A DNA stretch of 64,000 nt from Sphingomonas lacusdianchii. GTDB taxonomy: Bacteria; Pseudomonadota; Alphaproteobacteria; Sphingomonadales; Sphingomonadaceae. The translations under genes and the position numbers were made by a program. Below, one piece after another: positions 48,166-56,938 of the stretch; the first letter of the stretch is position 1; every line of letters begins with the position of its first letter. The DNA is taken from the NCBI RefSeq assembly GCF_022664395.1, contig NZ_JAKRET010000014.1, positions 1 through 64,000 of the forward strand, read 5' to 3'. The notes below the pieces were generated by a model. It was not told where the DNA came from, did no database searches, and worked only from the letters and a program-made list of their open reading frames with translations.

Positions 48166-49512
48166 TCAAAAGTCCGACCAGTCGGGCTCGACCAGCTTTA
48201 TCGTCCCGTTGCCGGTGCGCCGGGCGACCGGTACCGCGCGGACCAAGGCAGGACGGGGAATGGCGGGCACTTCCCGCACACCGGGCAGTCCGAGGGTGAA
48301 GCGTGCGATCTGGGCCGACAGCGCGTCGGCTTCGTTTGCCAGGCCATGGGCGGCGGCGGTGCTCTGTTCGACCATCGCGGCGTTGCGCTGAGTCACCCCG
48401 TCCATTTCGCCGACGGCGGCATTGACCTGCGACAACCCCTGCGACTGTTGTTCCGCCGCGCTCGATATGTCGGAGACGATGACGCTGATCTCACCGATGC
48501 GGGCGATGATGCGTTCGAGCGAGCGGCCGGTCTCCGCGACCAGCGCGACGCCGGCATCGACGGTCGCGGTCGAGGCGGTGACGCGCTGTTTCACGTCCTT
48601 GGCCGCTTCGGCGGACCGCTGCGCCAGCGCGCGGACTTCGGACGCGACGACTGCGAATCCCCGGCCGGCGTCGCCGGCGCGCGCCGCTTCCACGCCGGCA
48701 TTGAGCGCCAGCAAATTGGTCTGGAAGGCAATGCCGTCGATGACCGAAATAATGTCCGAAATCTCGGCCGAATGCCCCTCGATCCGCGCCATCGCCTCGA
48801 CGGCGCGGCACACGATCTCGCCCGATTCGACCGCTTCGCTGCGCGCCATGCTCACGACCCGGTTGGCGCGCTCGGCGCTGTTCGCGGTCTCGCGCATCGT
48901 GGCCGTGATCTGCTCCATCGCGGCGGCGGTCTGTTCGAGGCTGGCAGCCTGCTGCTCGGTCCGCTGTGACAGGTCGTCGGAAGCGGTGCTGATCTCGCCG
49001 GCACCTTTACGGATATCGCTGGCGGTGCTCGCGACCGATCGCATCGTCGCCAGCAGTGCCGCGACCGCTGCGTTGAAGTCGTTGCGCAGCGTCAGGAACG
49101 GCTCCTGCAGGTCGACACCGATATGGACCGTCAGGTCGCCGGCGGCGAGCTTCCCCAACCCCTCGCCCATCACCAACGCCATCTGGCGCTGGGTATCGGC
49201 TTCGCGGGCCGCCAGCGCGCTTTGGCGAAACGCCGCCATCGCCTTGGTGATACGGCCTACACAGTCGCGATTGGTGGTATAGGCGACCGGGCTGTCGAGA
49301 TCGCCGGCGGCAAGCCCCTCCATCCGCACAACCGTCTGCACATAGGGGGTACAGATCAACCGCGACGCGCCAAAGGTCACGCCGACGATCGCCGCGACTC
49401 CAGCCAATGCGCCGCCGACGACCATGGCCGGCGCCAGCGGGGCGCCCGCTGCCGATCCGATCGCCAGCGCGGCGATTCCGCCCGACAGGATCAGGTAGAG
49501 GACTGCCAGCAC
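48166..49512 (-). CDS. Methyl-accepting chemotaxis protein, possible interrupted N-terminus
   Basis: 448 residues from GTG 49512. Two transmembrane helices (about 1-25 and 28-52) are separated by a very short loop, so there is no periplasmic sensor domain. A HAMP-like segment follows (about 60-110), then the signalling domain with the hairpin tip IDGIAFQTNLLALNAGVEAARAGD. In the same frame an ATG at 49560 with a good GGGGGA site encodes six residues, a TAG at 49540-49542, then NAPIRVKFRVLAVLYL, the usual N-terminus of this type. So the original start was probably 49560, and the TAG may interrupt the gene. Confidence 0.85.
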   Translation of the reverse strand: MLAVLYLILSGGIAALAIGSAAGAPLAPAMVVGGALAGVAAIVGVTFGASRLICTPYVQTVVRMEGLAAGDLDSPVAYTTNRDCVGRITKAMAAFRQSALAAREADTQRQMALVMGEGLGKLAAGDLTVHIGVDLQEPFLTLRNDFNAAVAALLATMRSVASTASDIRKGAGEISTASDDLSQRTEQQAASLEQTAAAMEQITATMRETANSAERANRVVSMARSEAVESGEIVCRAVEAMARIEGHSAEISDIISVIDGIAFQTNLLALNAGVEAARAGDAGRGFAVVASEVRALAQRSAEAAKDVKQRVTASTATVDAGVALVAETGRSLERIIARIGEISVIVSDISSAAEQQSQGLSQVNAAVGEMDGVTQRNAAMVEQSTAAAHGLANEADALSAQIARFTLGLPGVREVPAIPRPALVRAVPVARRTGNGTIKLVEPDWSDF

Positions 49513-49733
49513 CCGGAATTTGACCCGGATGGGAGCGTTCTACGAAAACCATGCGATCATAGGTCGTTATCCCCCGATTGGACACTGATCCGACAGGGCG
49601 ATGCTATGGCGCATCGATTAAATATGGGTGTAACGGCCGATGGCCACGATCCGGGGTATCTTGCGGAATTCGCGTCACCTTTCGCACCGGTATTGCGCAG
49701 AATACGGAATTCGTCGCCACATACCGTCCGCTT

Positions 49734-50789
49734 TCAAACGCAAGCCGTCACGGGCGGGCTATGCGCGAGGATTTCGCCACGAACGATGTCCGCGCCGGCG
49801 ACCAGCGCCCGCAGCTTGCCCTGCGCGACATCGCGCGACAGCGGGGCCATGCCGCAATTCGTCGCCGGCAGCAGCTTGTCGGCATCGACGAAGCGAAGCG
49901 CATTGCGCAACGTGGCGGCGACCTGTTCGGGTGTCTCGATCGCATCGGTCGCGACGTCGATCGCGCCGACCATGACCTTCTTGCCGCGGATCAGTTCGAT
50001 CAGGTCCATCGGCACCCGCGCATTCTGGCATTCGAGCGAGATGATATCGATCGTCGATTTGCGGAGGTTGGGGAAGGTTTGCTCATATTGGCGCCATTCG
50101 GAACCCAGCGTCGTCTTCCAGTCGGTATTGGCCTTGATGCCATAGCCATAGCAGATGTGGACGGCGGTTTCGGCGGTCAGCCCTTCGGCCGCACGCTCCA
50201 GCGCCGCGATGCCCCGGTCATTGGCCTCGTCGAAGAAGACGTTGAACGCGGGTTCGTCGAACTGGATGATGTCGACCCCCGCCGCCGCCAGTTCGCGGGC
50301 TTCCTCGTTGAGGATGCAGGCGAACTCCCATGCCAGCTTCTCGCGGCTGCGGTAATGCGCGTCGTACAGGGTGTCGATCATCGTCATCGGCCCCGGCAGC
50401 GTCCATTTGATCCGCCGATCGGTCTGCGCGCGCAGGAACCGCGCATCCTCGACAAAGACCGATGTCGGTCGCGACACGGCCCCGACGACGGTCGGCACGC
50501 TAGCGTCGTAGCGGTTGCGGATGCGCACCGTCTCCCGCTTCGTGAAGTCGACACCGTCCAGATGCTCGATGAAGGTCGTGACGAAGTGCTGGCGCGTCTG
50601 CTCCCCGTCTCCGACGATATCGATCCCGGCCCGACGTTGATCGTCGACCGCGAGGCGCACCGCGTCGCGCTTGCCCGCGACCAGCTCGTCGCCGTCCAGC
50701 TTCCATGGCGACCACAAGGTGTTGGGCGCGGCCAGCCATAGAGGCTTGGGCAGGCTGCCCGCGGTCGTTGTCGGCAGCAATGTCGTCAT
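49734..50789 (-). CDS. mesD: MesD-type folate-independent methionine synthase
   Basis: 351 residues resembling only the C-terminal catalytic half of MetE, without the folate-binding N-terminal half. Zinc ligands are visible: HIC (ETAVHICYG), E in SLECQN, and a C-terminal Cys in PATNCGMAP. The family MesD was reported to make methionine without 5-methyltetrahydrofolate or cobalamin and to need the partner protein MesX (DUF1852) and oxygen. The MesX gene lies directly upstream, supporting the name. ATG 50789 is 29 bases after the mesX stop; an upstream ATG would extend into that gene. Regulated by the upstream cobalamin riboswitch. Confidence 0.88.
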   Translation of the reverse strand: MTTLLPTTTAGSLPKPLWLAAPNTLWSPWKLDGDELVAGKRDAVRLAVDDQRRAGIDIVGDGEQTRQHFVTTFIEHLDGVDFTKRETVRIRNRYDASVPTVVGAVSRPTSVFVEDARFLRAQTDRRIKWTLPGPMTMIDTLYDAHYRSREKLAWEFACILNEEARELAAAGVDIIQFDEPAFNVFFDEANDRGIAALERAAEGLTAETAVHICYGYGIKANTDWKTTLGSEWRQYEQTFPNLRKSTIDIISLECQNARVPMDLIELIRGKKVMVGAIDVATDAIETPEQVAATLRNALRFVDADKLLPATNCGMAPLSRDVAQGKLRALVAGADIVRGEILAHSPPVTACV

Positions 50790-50818
50790 GCTGAAAATAC
50801 CTTTGCGATAAGGGAGGA

Positions 50819-51802
50819 TCAAAGACCGCAGGTCGCACACCAGCGACGAAGGGCGGCGCCGTACGGCTTGATGAGATGCTCTTCGACGAACCTGCCCTGC
50901 TCGACGGCAAGACGGCTGCGCTCCTCGCGATCGTAGACGATGCGGGTCAGCGAATAATCCTGATAGGTCAGGCTCGGCCGATACTGCTCGGCCGCGACGG
51001 AATTGGCATTGTAGATTTCCGGACGGTAGATTTTCTGGAACGTCTCCATCGTCGCGACCGAGCTGGCAAGTTCTAGGTTGGTATAGTCGCCGACCAGATC
51101 GCCGATATGATAGAAAGCGAGCGGCGCGACGCCGTGCGGCGGCATGAAATAGCGCACCTTCAGCCCCATCTTCGCGAAATACCGGTCGGTCGGCGAGACG
51201 TCGTCGTTGCGATACTCGACCCCGAGGATCGGATGGACATTGGCGGTCCGGCGATAGGCCGCCCTGCTCGATACGCTCAGACAGATGACCGGGGGTTTGC
51301 GGAAATTGTCGCGATAGGCGCTCGAGCCGAGGAAATGCTTGAAGAGATTGCCGTGGAGATCGCCAAAGCCCGCCGGCGCGCCATCGCCTCCGGCGTTGAC
51401 GTGACCGGGCAGGACGACGCTGAAGTCGTAATCGCGGACATAGGAGGAGAAATTATTGCCGACCATGCCGTCGCTCACCGTGCCGCTGACCCGGTCGGTG
51501 ACGGTCGTGTGCAGGATCTCGATCAGCGGAAAGGCTTCGTCCCGTGCGCCCTCCCCCAGCGTCAGCGCGGCCGACACGATCTGCAACGCCAGCGTGTAGC
51601 GATCGCCGGTCGGATTGTCCCAGTGCATCAGCGCGTTGAAACGACGGTCGATCATTACCAGCGTATTGCGCAGATTTTCGCGGCGACGCTCCCCCCGCGC
51701 CAGATTGGCGAAGTTCGTGGTGACGCGGGTGCCGTCGGCCGGACGATATTCCTCGTCGAAGGGCACGCTGCTGATCGTGAATGTGAACCCGCTATTCGTC
51801 AT
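50819..51802 (-). CDS. mesX: MesX (DUF1852), partner of MesD methionine synthase
   Basis: 327 residues that match DUF1852 from the start (FTFTISSVPFDEEYRP, TTNFANLARGE, MIDRRFNALMHWDNP) through the central VGNNFSSYVRDYDFSVVLP. Members are required, with oxygen, for MesD activity. The reaction of MesX is not known to me; generating or delivering a methyl group is inferred. GGGTGAG precedes ATG 51802. It is the first gene of the mesXD operon. Confidence 0.9.
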   Translation of the reverse strand: MTNSGFTFTISSVPFDEEYRPADGTRVTTNFANLARGERRRENLRNTLVMIDRRFNALMHWDNPTGDRYTLALQIVSAALTLGEGARDEAFPLIEILHTTVTDRVSGTVSDGMVGNNFSSYVRDYDFSVVLPGHVNAGGDGAPAGFGDLHGNLFKHFLGSSAYRDNFRKPPVICLSVSSRAAYRRTANVHPILGVEYRNDDVSPTDRYFAKMGLKVRYFMPPHGVAPLAFYHIGDLVGDYTNLELASSVATMETFQKIYRPEIYNANSVAAEQYRPSLTYQDYSLTRIVYDREERSRLAVEQGRFVEEHLIKPYGAALRRWCATCGL

Positions 51803-51946
51803 GACTCACCCAGGCTTTGCGGGCGGAAGGTCAGGCGAAAGCGCGCAAGGGACGGACGGCGCCGGAAGGCATCGAGCCACGGACCGTCGCATCAAGCGCG
51901 ATCCACCGGAGGAACCCCCGTCCGAGGAACGTTATGGCGTCGAAAG

Positions 51947-52140
51947 GCAGGTCTCCTGGCTTACGGGTCAACGCGGTGGCTCCGGCCTTCCCAGCTGCCT
52001 TGCGGGCACCCAGTGACACGAAATGGAGCCGCCGCTCGCCGCTTACAGTTGCGGGGGCAGCGCCGGACTCTGCCCTGACGGACATCACCGGCTTCCCGTC
52101 TTAGCCCCATCGCCATGCCTGGGATGGGGAACCTCGACGG
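51947..52140 (-). promoter_or_regulatory. Cobalamin (B12) riboswitch
   Basis: On the minus strand the order is a 5' GAGGTTCCCC segment, GGGAAGCCGGTG, the B12-box-associated GCCCCCGCAACTGTAAGCGG, CGTGTCACTGGGTGCC, GGGAAGGCCGG, and TGACCCGTAAGCCAGGAGAC before the end. This is the classic cobalamin riboswitch core. It lies 145 bases before mesX, so B12 should repress a B12-independent methionine synthase. No terminator hairpin with T-run is obvious, suggesting control at translation. Confidence 0.95.
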
Positions 52141-52144
52141 GGGC

Positions 52145-52199
52145 GTTGAACACCATCCGGGCAGAGCTGTCAATGCTGATATAAAGATATCTTTATATC
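52145..52199 (-). promoter_or_regulatory. mesXD promoter and palindromic operator
   Basis: A perfect 22-bp palindrome lies at 52178-52199 (half-site GATATAAAGAT). Downstream on the minus strand a TTGACA (52173-52168) and TTCAAC (52150-52145) with a 17-base spacer would start transcription near 52140, exactly where the riboswitch begins. The palindrome resembles sites of ArsR-type SahR/SamR methionine regulators as I remember them. The operator identity is inferred. Confidence 0.6.
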
Positions 52200-52236
52200 T
52201 CGGTTCAGGCTGGGCCCATGCTTGGAGGCGACGACC

Positions 52237-52653
52237 TCAGCCCCGCCGCAGCCGCGCCGGTCCGTTCGGCAGCGTCGCGGTCCATCCATCGGCACCGGTC
52301 GCGAACAGCGCCACGGTACGACGATAGGCCGACGCCAGCGCGATCCCGTCGGGCACGGGCCGCCATCCGACCACCCCGGGCACCAGTCCGGCCAGACAGC
52401 CGGACGCGTCGTCTATCGCCCACGCATTGGCGGAATCGATCCGCCTGTTGGTGAAGACGACCGCGCATTCCCCTTTAGCGGTCGCGATCGACCAGCGTCC
52501 GGCGAGGGTTTCGGGCTCTTCCAGCCTCAAGCTGCCGCTCGATTGCGCCGGTTCGTCGTGCGTTTTGGCCATTTGAATGTCTTCCTTCGTACCAAGCGTT
52601 GCGCAGCCAGCTGTATTGATAAAGAATACTAACGGGGCCGTGACGACAGTCAT
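52237..52653 (-). CDS. AprI/Inh-family metalloprotease inhibitor lipoprotein
   Basis: 138 residues. An N-terminal hydrophobic segment ends in TAGC, a lipobox. The Inh domain is marked by LAGRWSIATAKGECAVVF, CLAGLVPGVVGWRPVPDG and WTATLPNG. Such proteins bind serralysin-type proteases and protect the producing cell. It is divergent from the serralysin at 52720, and the intergenic region is 66 bases. The start ATG 52653 lacks positive residues; a longer start with RVFRYLRG is possible. Confidence 0.8.
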   Translation of the reverse strand: MTVVTAPLVFFINTAGCATLGTKEDIQMAKTHDEPAQSSGSLRLEEPETLAGRWSIATAKGECAVVFTNRRIDSANAWAIDDASGCLAGLVPGVVGWRPVPDGIALASAYRRTVALFATGADGWTATLPNGPARLRRG

Positions 52654-52719
52654 TCCCCGAAGGTACCGAAATACGCGTCCGATCCATGCGATCGGGGGGC
52701 GATTGCGTGGAGAATATCT

Positions 52720-54411
52720 GTGGCAGTAGCGCATCCCACAACTCCCTTATTCGAAAAGCTTTCCGACCAATATTTCGACGGTCCGACAGGCCCCGATGCG
52801 ACATCGATATTGCATCGGCTGATGAACGATGGCAACGCCGCGAATGTCGGCGTCGACTTGCCCGCTATTATGGCGGCGCCGACCCTGTCGGCGGTACTGC
52901 CGATGCCCGCCACCGGTGCCTCGTTCGGCTTCGGTTGGGACGTATGGCAGTCGCACGCGTCGTCGCAGACTGCGGCAGCGGCCGAGGGTTGCCAGTGCTG
53001 GGGCTGCATGAATGGCGGCACGCCCGATCAGGGGACGGGTTCGGGGCCGCAGGCGGCGCTGAATGGCGAACAGCGCGGCGAGTCCGGTCCGAACGGCAAG
53101 CAGTCGCTGACGATCAGCGAAGCCGCCGCGCAGATCGGCCGCGCCAACCAGACGTGGAACGGATCGACGCTGGGACAGGCGGCGGAAGTCACCTATGCCT
53201 TCCGCGCCAGCGCGCCGACGTCGATGCCCAACGGCACGTCGGGCTTTTCGCGCTTCAACGACGCGCAGATCGAACAGGCGCAGATCGCGTTCCAGGCATG
53301 GGCCGATGTCGCACGCGTCACCTTTCGCCGGGTCGACAGCGGCAATGGCTACAGCAACAATGCGCAGATGCTGCTCGCCAATTATTCGAGCGGCGCTTCG
53401 GGGGCGGCGGCCTTCGCTTATTATCCCGGCAGCGGCGTCGGCGGCGACAGCTGGTACAATAGCACGCTCAGCTACAATCGTGCGCCCGACAATCTCAACT
53501 ATGGCGGGCAGGTGCTGATCCACGAGATCGGCCATGCGCTGGGACTGGGCCACCCAGGCGATTACAACGCCGGCAACGGATCGCCGACCTATGCCAACAG
53601 CGCCTCCTATTACGAGGATACCCGGCAATATTCGGTGATGAGCTATTGGTCCGAAACCAATACCGGCGGCGACAATGGCGGCTATTATGCCGCGGCACCG
53701 CTGCTCGACGATATCGCCGCGATCCAGCGGCTCTACGGTGCCAACAACGCGACGCGCACCGGGGACACCGTCTATGGCTTCAATTCCAATACCGGCCGTG
53801 ACTATTACACGGCGGCATCGGGCAGCTCGGCGCTGATCTTTGCCGCATGGGATGCCGGCGGCAACGACACGTTCGACTTTTCGGGCTATAGCAGCGCGTA
53901 GGTCATCGACCTGAACGACGGCAATTTCTCCGACGTCGGCGGGCTGAAGGGCAATGTCGCCATCGCGCAGGGTGCGACGATCGAGAATGCGCGCGGCGGA
54001 TCGGGCGCCGACCGCATCATCGGCAACGAGGTCGCCAACCAGCTGTTCGGCAATGCCGGCAACGATGTGCTGATCGGCGGTGGTGGTGCCGATGTGCTGA
54101 CCGGGGGCAGCGGGGCGGATGTGTTCGTCTTCACCGCGATCGGCGATTCGACGTCGAACGTCCGCGACCGGATCACCGACTTCGCCACCGGTGTGGACAA
54201 GGTCGACCTGTCGGCGATCGATGCCGATCTGTCGGTGTCGGGCGATCAGGCGTTCACGCAGGTCTCGCAGTTCACCGGCCGCGCGGGACAGGCAGTGATC
54301 AGCAACAGCAACGGCACGGCGTTGCTGTCCCTCGACCAGAATGGCGACGGTGTTGCCGACTTCGTGCTGTCGGTGACGGGGACGCTGGCGGGCAGCGACC
54401 TGTATTGGTGA
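52720..54411 (+). pseudogene. Serralysin-type RTX metalloprotease interrupted by an in-frame TAG
   Basis: The first 393 codons encode the catalytic part of an M10B protease: zinc motif HEIGHALGLGH at 268-278, Met-turn M307 in SVMSYW, and the FDFSGYSSA segment. Codon 394 is TAG (53899-53901), where CAG (Gln) would be expected. The same frame then continues to 54411 with IDLNDGNFSDVGGL, the calcium-binding GxGxD repeats (GGSGADRIIGN, GNAGNDVLIGGGGADVL) and a hydrophobic C-terminal type I secretion signal. A propeptide-like N-terminus has cysteines at 91, 93 and 96. GTG start with GGAG upstream. Without readthrough the product lacks repeats and the secretion signal. Confidence 0.9.
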
Positions 54412-54418
54412 GCGACCA

Positions 54419-54445
54419 CCGGGGCCGGCATCGCGCCGGCCCCGG
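54419..54445. terminator. Hairpin between convergent genes
   Basis: CCGGGGCCGGC and GCCGGCCCCGG form a perfect 11-bp stem around ATCGC, just after the serralysin frame and before the DUF5818 stop. Confidence 0.75.
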
Positions 54446-54450
54446 CAAGG

Positions 54451-54654
54451 TCACGCGAGCGTGACGCTGTCGGCGTTGACCAGATCGGCGCCGACCAGCG
54501 TGCCGACCAGTCGGACGCGCTTTTCGACCTCATCGACCGGCGTGCGATGCAGTTCGAGCTGATACCGCCCGCCCAGATCGCGCCGCAGGTAAAAGGCACC
54601 GCCTTCGCGAATCAGCGTTCCGCTTTCGTCGATCCGGGTGCCGATCGTCGGCAT
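54451..54654 (-). CDS. DUF5818-domain protein
   Basis: 67 residues, MPTIGTRIDESGTLIREGGA onward, forming a small beta barrel pattern with VGTLVGADLVNADSVTLA near the end. It matches the small DUF5818 family of sphingomonads and relatives. Function unknown. It lies 11 bases after rpsU on the same strand, so it is probably cotranscribed with it. Confidence 0.75.
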   Translation of the reverse strand: MPTIGTRIDESGTLIREGGAFYLRRDLGGRYQLELHRTPVDEVEKRVRLVGTLVGADLVNADSVTLA

Positions 54655-54665
54655 CGCCGCCCGGC

Positions 54666-54866
54666 TCAGCGGTCGCGTTCGGCGCGCTTGCGGTCGGCCT
54701 TGCGGGCGCGGCTGATCGCGGCGGCGCGTTCGCGGGCGCGCTTTTCCGACGGCTTCTCGTAATGGCGGCGCAGCTTCATTTCGCGATACACGCCTTCGCG
54801 CTGAAGCTTCTTCTTGAGCGCGCGCAGCGCCTGATCGACATTGTTATCGCGAACGATGATCTGCAT
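54666..54866 (-). CDS. rpsU: Ribosomal protein bS21
   Basis: 66 residues starting MQIIVRDNNVDQALRALKKK, basic and rich in Arg and Lys with the conserved REMKLRRHYEKPSEKR segment. It is a component of the 30S subunit. The upstream frame to 55052 is shadow. Confidence 0.95.
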   Translation of the reverse strand: MQIIVRDNNVDQALRALKKKLQREGVYREMKLRRHYEKPSEKRARERAAAISRARKADRKRAERDR

Positions 54867-54954
54867 GATGTACGACGTCCCAGGTTGATTCGATTCGACA
54901 GGATTCGGCCGGCCTATCCGGCACCGCCTATTACGATTGCCTTGCATTTGGCAA

Positions 54955-55713
54955 TCATCGATCGGTCCTGCGGCTCGCACGGACCATTTCATCGATCCAG
55001 TGCAGCAATAATGTCGTATAGGTCCGCTGGTGCCGCGGGTCGCGCATCGCATGGCTTGCGCCGTGCAGGATGCGGTGGCTGAGCGAGTTGGCGTTGCGGA
55101 AGGCCGACTGGTAGGACAGCATCGCTTCGCGCGGGATCTGTTCGTCCTTTTCGGATTCGACGATCAGCACGTCGCCGCGAAACCCGGCACAGGCGGCGAG
55201 CGCCCGATCGTGCCGCTCGTCCTGCGGTTGCTGGCGATAGGCACGCACCACCTCCTTGTCGAGCAGCGCCTTGGGCGTATCCCAATGCTCGTCGGGGTAG
55301 AGGGCGGGCACGCGCAGCGCCATCCAGCGGATCGGCCGTTCGGCGGTCAGCAGCGCCGACAGATAGCCACCATAGCTGGTCCCGATCACGCCGATCGCCT
55401 TCGCGTCGATCAGCGGATGCGCCGCCAGATAGTCGTAGGCGGCAACGACATCGTCGAGGCTGTTCTGCCGCGTCACCTCGTTCCGGTCGGCGTCGCTGCC
55501 GGCATGGCCGCGCAGGTCGAAGGTGAAGCAGACGCAGCCGAGCCGCGCCAGCTCTTCCGCCTGCCCGAAATCCTCGGCCTGGTCACCGCCCCAGCCATGG
55601 ACGAACAGGAACCCCGGCACCGGCGCCTCGGGTTCGATCAACGTACCGGTCAGCTTCTGCCCATCGACGCTAAGCGTCACGCGCCCTTCGTCGAGTGTCG
55701 TCGGATCGCTCAC
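54955..55713 (-). CDS. Alpha/beta hydrolase
   Basis: 252 residues. The nucleophile Ser is in the GTSYGG elbow, with FVHGWGGDQAEDFG near the N-terminus and a late His in HGASHAMRD. It resembles dienelactone hydrolase/prolyl oligopeptidase-like esterases. It overlaps the DUF3182 stop by four bases, so the two form an operon. Substrate unknown. Confidence 0.85.
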   Translation of the reverse strand: MSDPTTLDEGRVTLSVDGQKLTGTLIEPEAPVPGFLFVHGWGGDQAEDFGQAEELARLGCVCFTFDLRGHAGSDADRNEVTRQNSLDDVVAAYDYLAAHPLIDAKAIGVIGTSYGGYLSALLTAERPIRWMALRVPALYPDEHWDTPKALLDKEVVRAYRQQPQDERHDRALAACAGFRGDVLIVESEKDEQIPREAMLSYQSAFRNANSLSHRILHGASHAMRDPRHQRTYTTLLLHWIDEMVRASRRTDR

Positions 55714-56831
55714 GCCAGCCTCACCGCATATTTGGTCATCGCCCCCACCTTAGGATCGACGCCGCGGTAATAGAGCGTCGCGCCGGTCGGCGGATCGATC
55801 TCGCCATAGACCTCGACGGTCGAGCAGCGCACGGCATGGGTATCGGGTTCGTCGCGCAGCGCCTCGAACGCGGCAATCTCCGCGCCGCTCGCCCCGCCGA
55901 CGCGCCATGATTGTTCGAGCACGCCGATCCGCCGATCGCCCGCCGCATCGGTCCCCTCGATCACGTCGTAATTGCGCCGGGTCAGCAGCAGATCGGGATA
56001 GGCGAGCCGCGCCGCACGGTCGAACGTCCCCGCGCACGCCACCGCGCGCGCGATCGCCGGCGGCAGCGGCTCGGCGGCAAGCGCGTCGATCCCGCCGCGC
56101 ACGACATACAGGTCCGACCCGCCATAGACGTCGCGGCCCAGATGATCGCGGGTCAGATTCTGGCTGCCCCAATAGCTGATCGTTCGGCCGCTTAACTCAA
56201 TTATGCCTACGCTATAGGTGACGACGTCGGTAAGATTTTCCTCCAGCACGATACCGTGGCGGGCGAGCGTCGCGTCGTCCTCGCGCGACAGGGCATAGGC
56301 GAGCGCGGCGGCGTCATGGACGACGATCTGGCCCAGCCCGGCCTTGGCACAGACGTCCTTGATCCGCACCGGTCCGCGCGCCAGCAACCGCTGCCCGGCC
56401 GCCAGCGCATCCTCGCGGTTGAACGCGGTATAGCCGGTCAGCGCGGCATCGCCCATCAACCCGGCCATCGCCGGCGACCATGAAGGCGGACATTGCGCAT
56501 CGGCATGGAGCAGGCCGTGGGTAATCGCCTTGGTCGCGACGAAGGCGGCCGGGACGACGCCGCCCAAAATCTGGTCGGCGTGGCGAATCCCCGCCGCCGC
56601 CGCCGCCGGCACCTCGATCGCGTCGCCCGGCACGTGCAGCGTCGCGCCCTCGACCGGATCGCCCACCGCGATGTCGAGCAGCGCGGCGATCCGGGTCAGC
56701 AGCATCGCACGCGACGCATGGTCGTGGACGTTGCCGGTCGCCAGATCGGCGTGCGTCAGTGCCGCGACGACCCGCACCGTCGGGATCGGCGGGATCGTCA
56801 TGGTCGGGTCGACAGCGTTAGCGTGGAGCAT
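55710..56831 (-). CDS. DUF3182-family protein (ATP-grasp-like)
   Basis: 373 residues of the DUF3182 family. The N-terminal half includes HADQILGGVVPAAFVATKAI; GLGQIVV and the C-terminal GRDVYGGSDLYVVRGG are conserved features. The fold may resemble ATP-grasp ligases, but that is a weak inference. It is cotranscribed with an alpha/beta hydrolase, which suggests a small biosynthetic pair. Confidence 0.75.
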   Translation of the reverse strand: MLHANAVDPTMTIPPIPTVRVVAALTHADLATGNVHDHASRAMLLTRIAALLDIAVGDPVEGATLHVPGDAIEVPAAAAAGIRHADQILGGVVPAAFVATKAITHGLLHADAQCPPSWSPAMAGLMGDAALTGYTAFNREDALAAGQRLLARGPVRIKDVCAKAGLGQIVVHDAAALAYALSREDDATLARHGIVLEENLTDVVTYSVGIIELSGRTISYWGSQNLTRDHLGRDVYGGSDLYVVRGGIDALAAEPLPPAIARAVACAGTFDRAARLAYPDLLLTRRNYDVIEGTDAAGDRRIGVLEQSWRVGGASGAEIAAFEALRDEPDTHAVRCSTVEVYGEIDPPTGATLYYRGVDPKVGAMTKYAVRLA

Positions 56832-56938
56832 GCCGGTTCGCCTGCATCAGAGGAATGTCGCGCCAACGCGCCATGATGCCGACCGGTTCAGCGCTCCCCG
56901 CAACTTCGGAAGCCGTAACGACCTGGAGGCGCCGCCCG

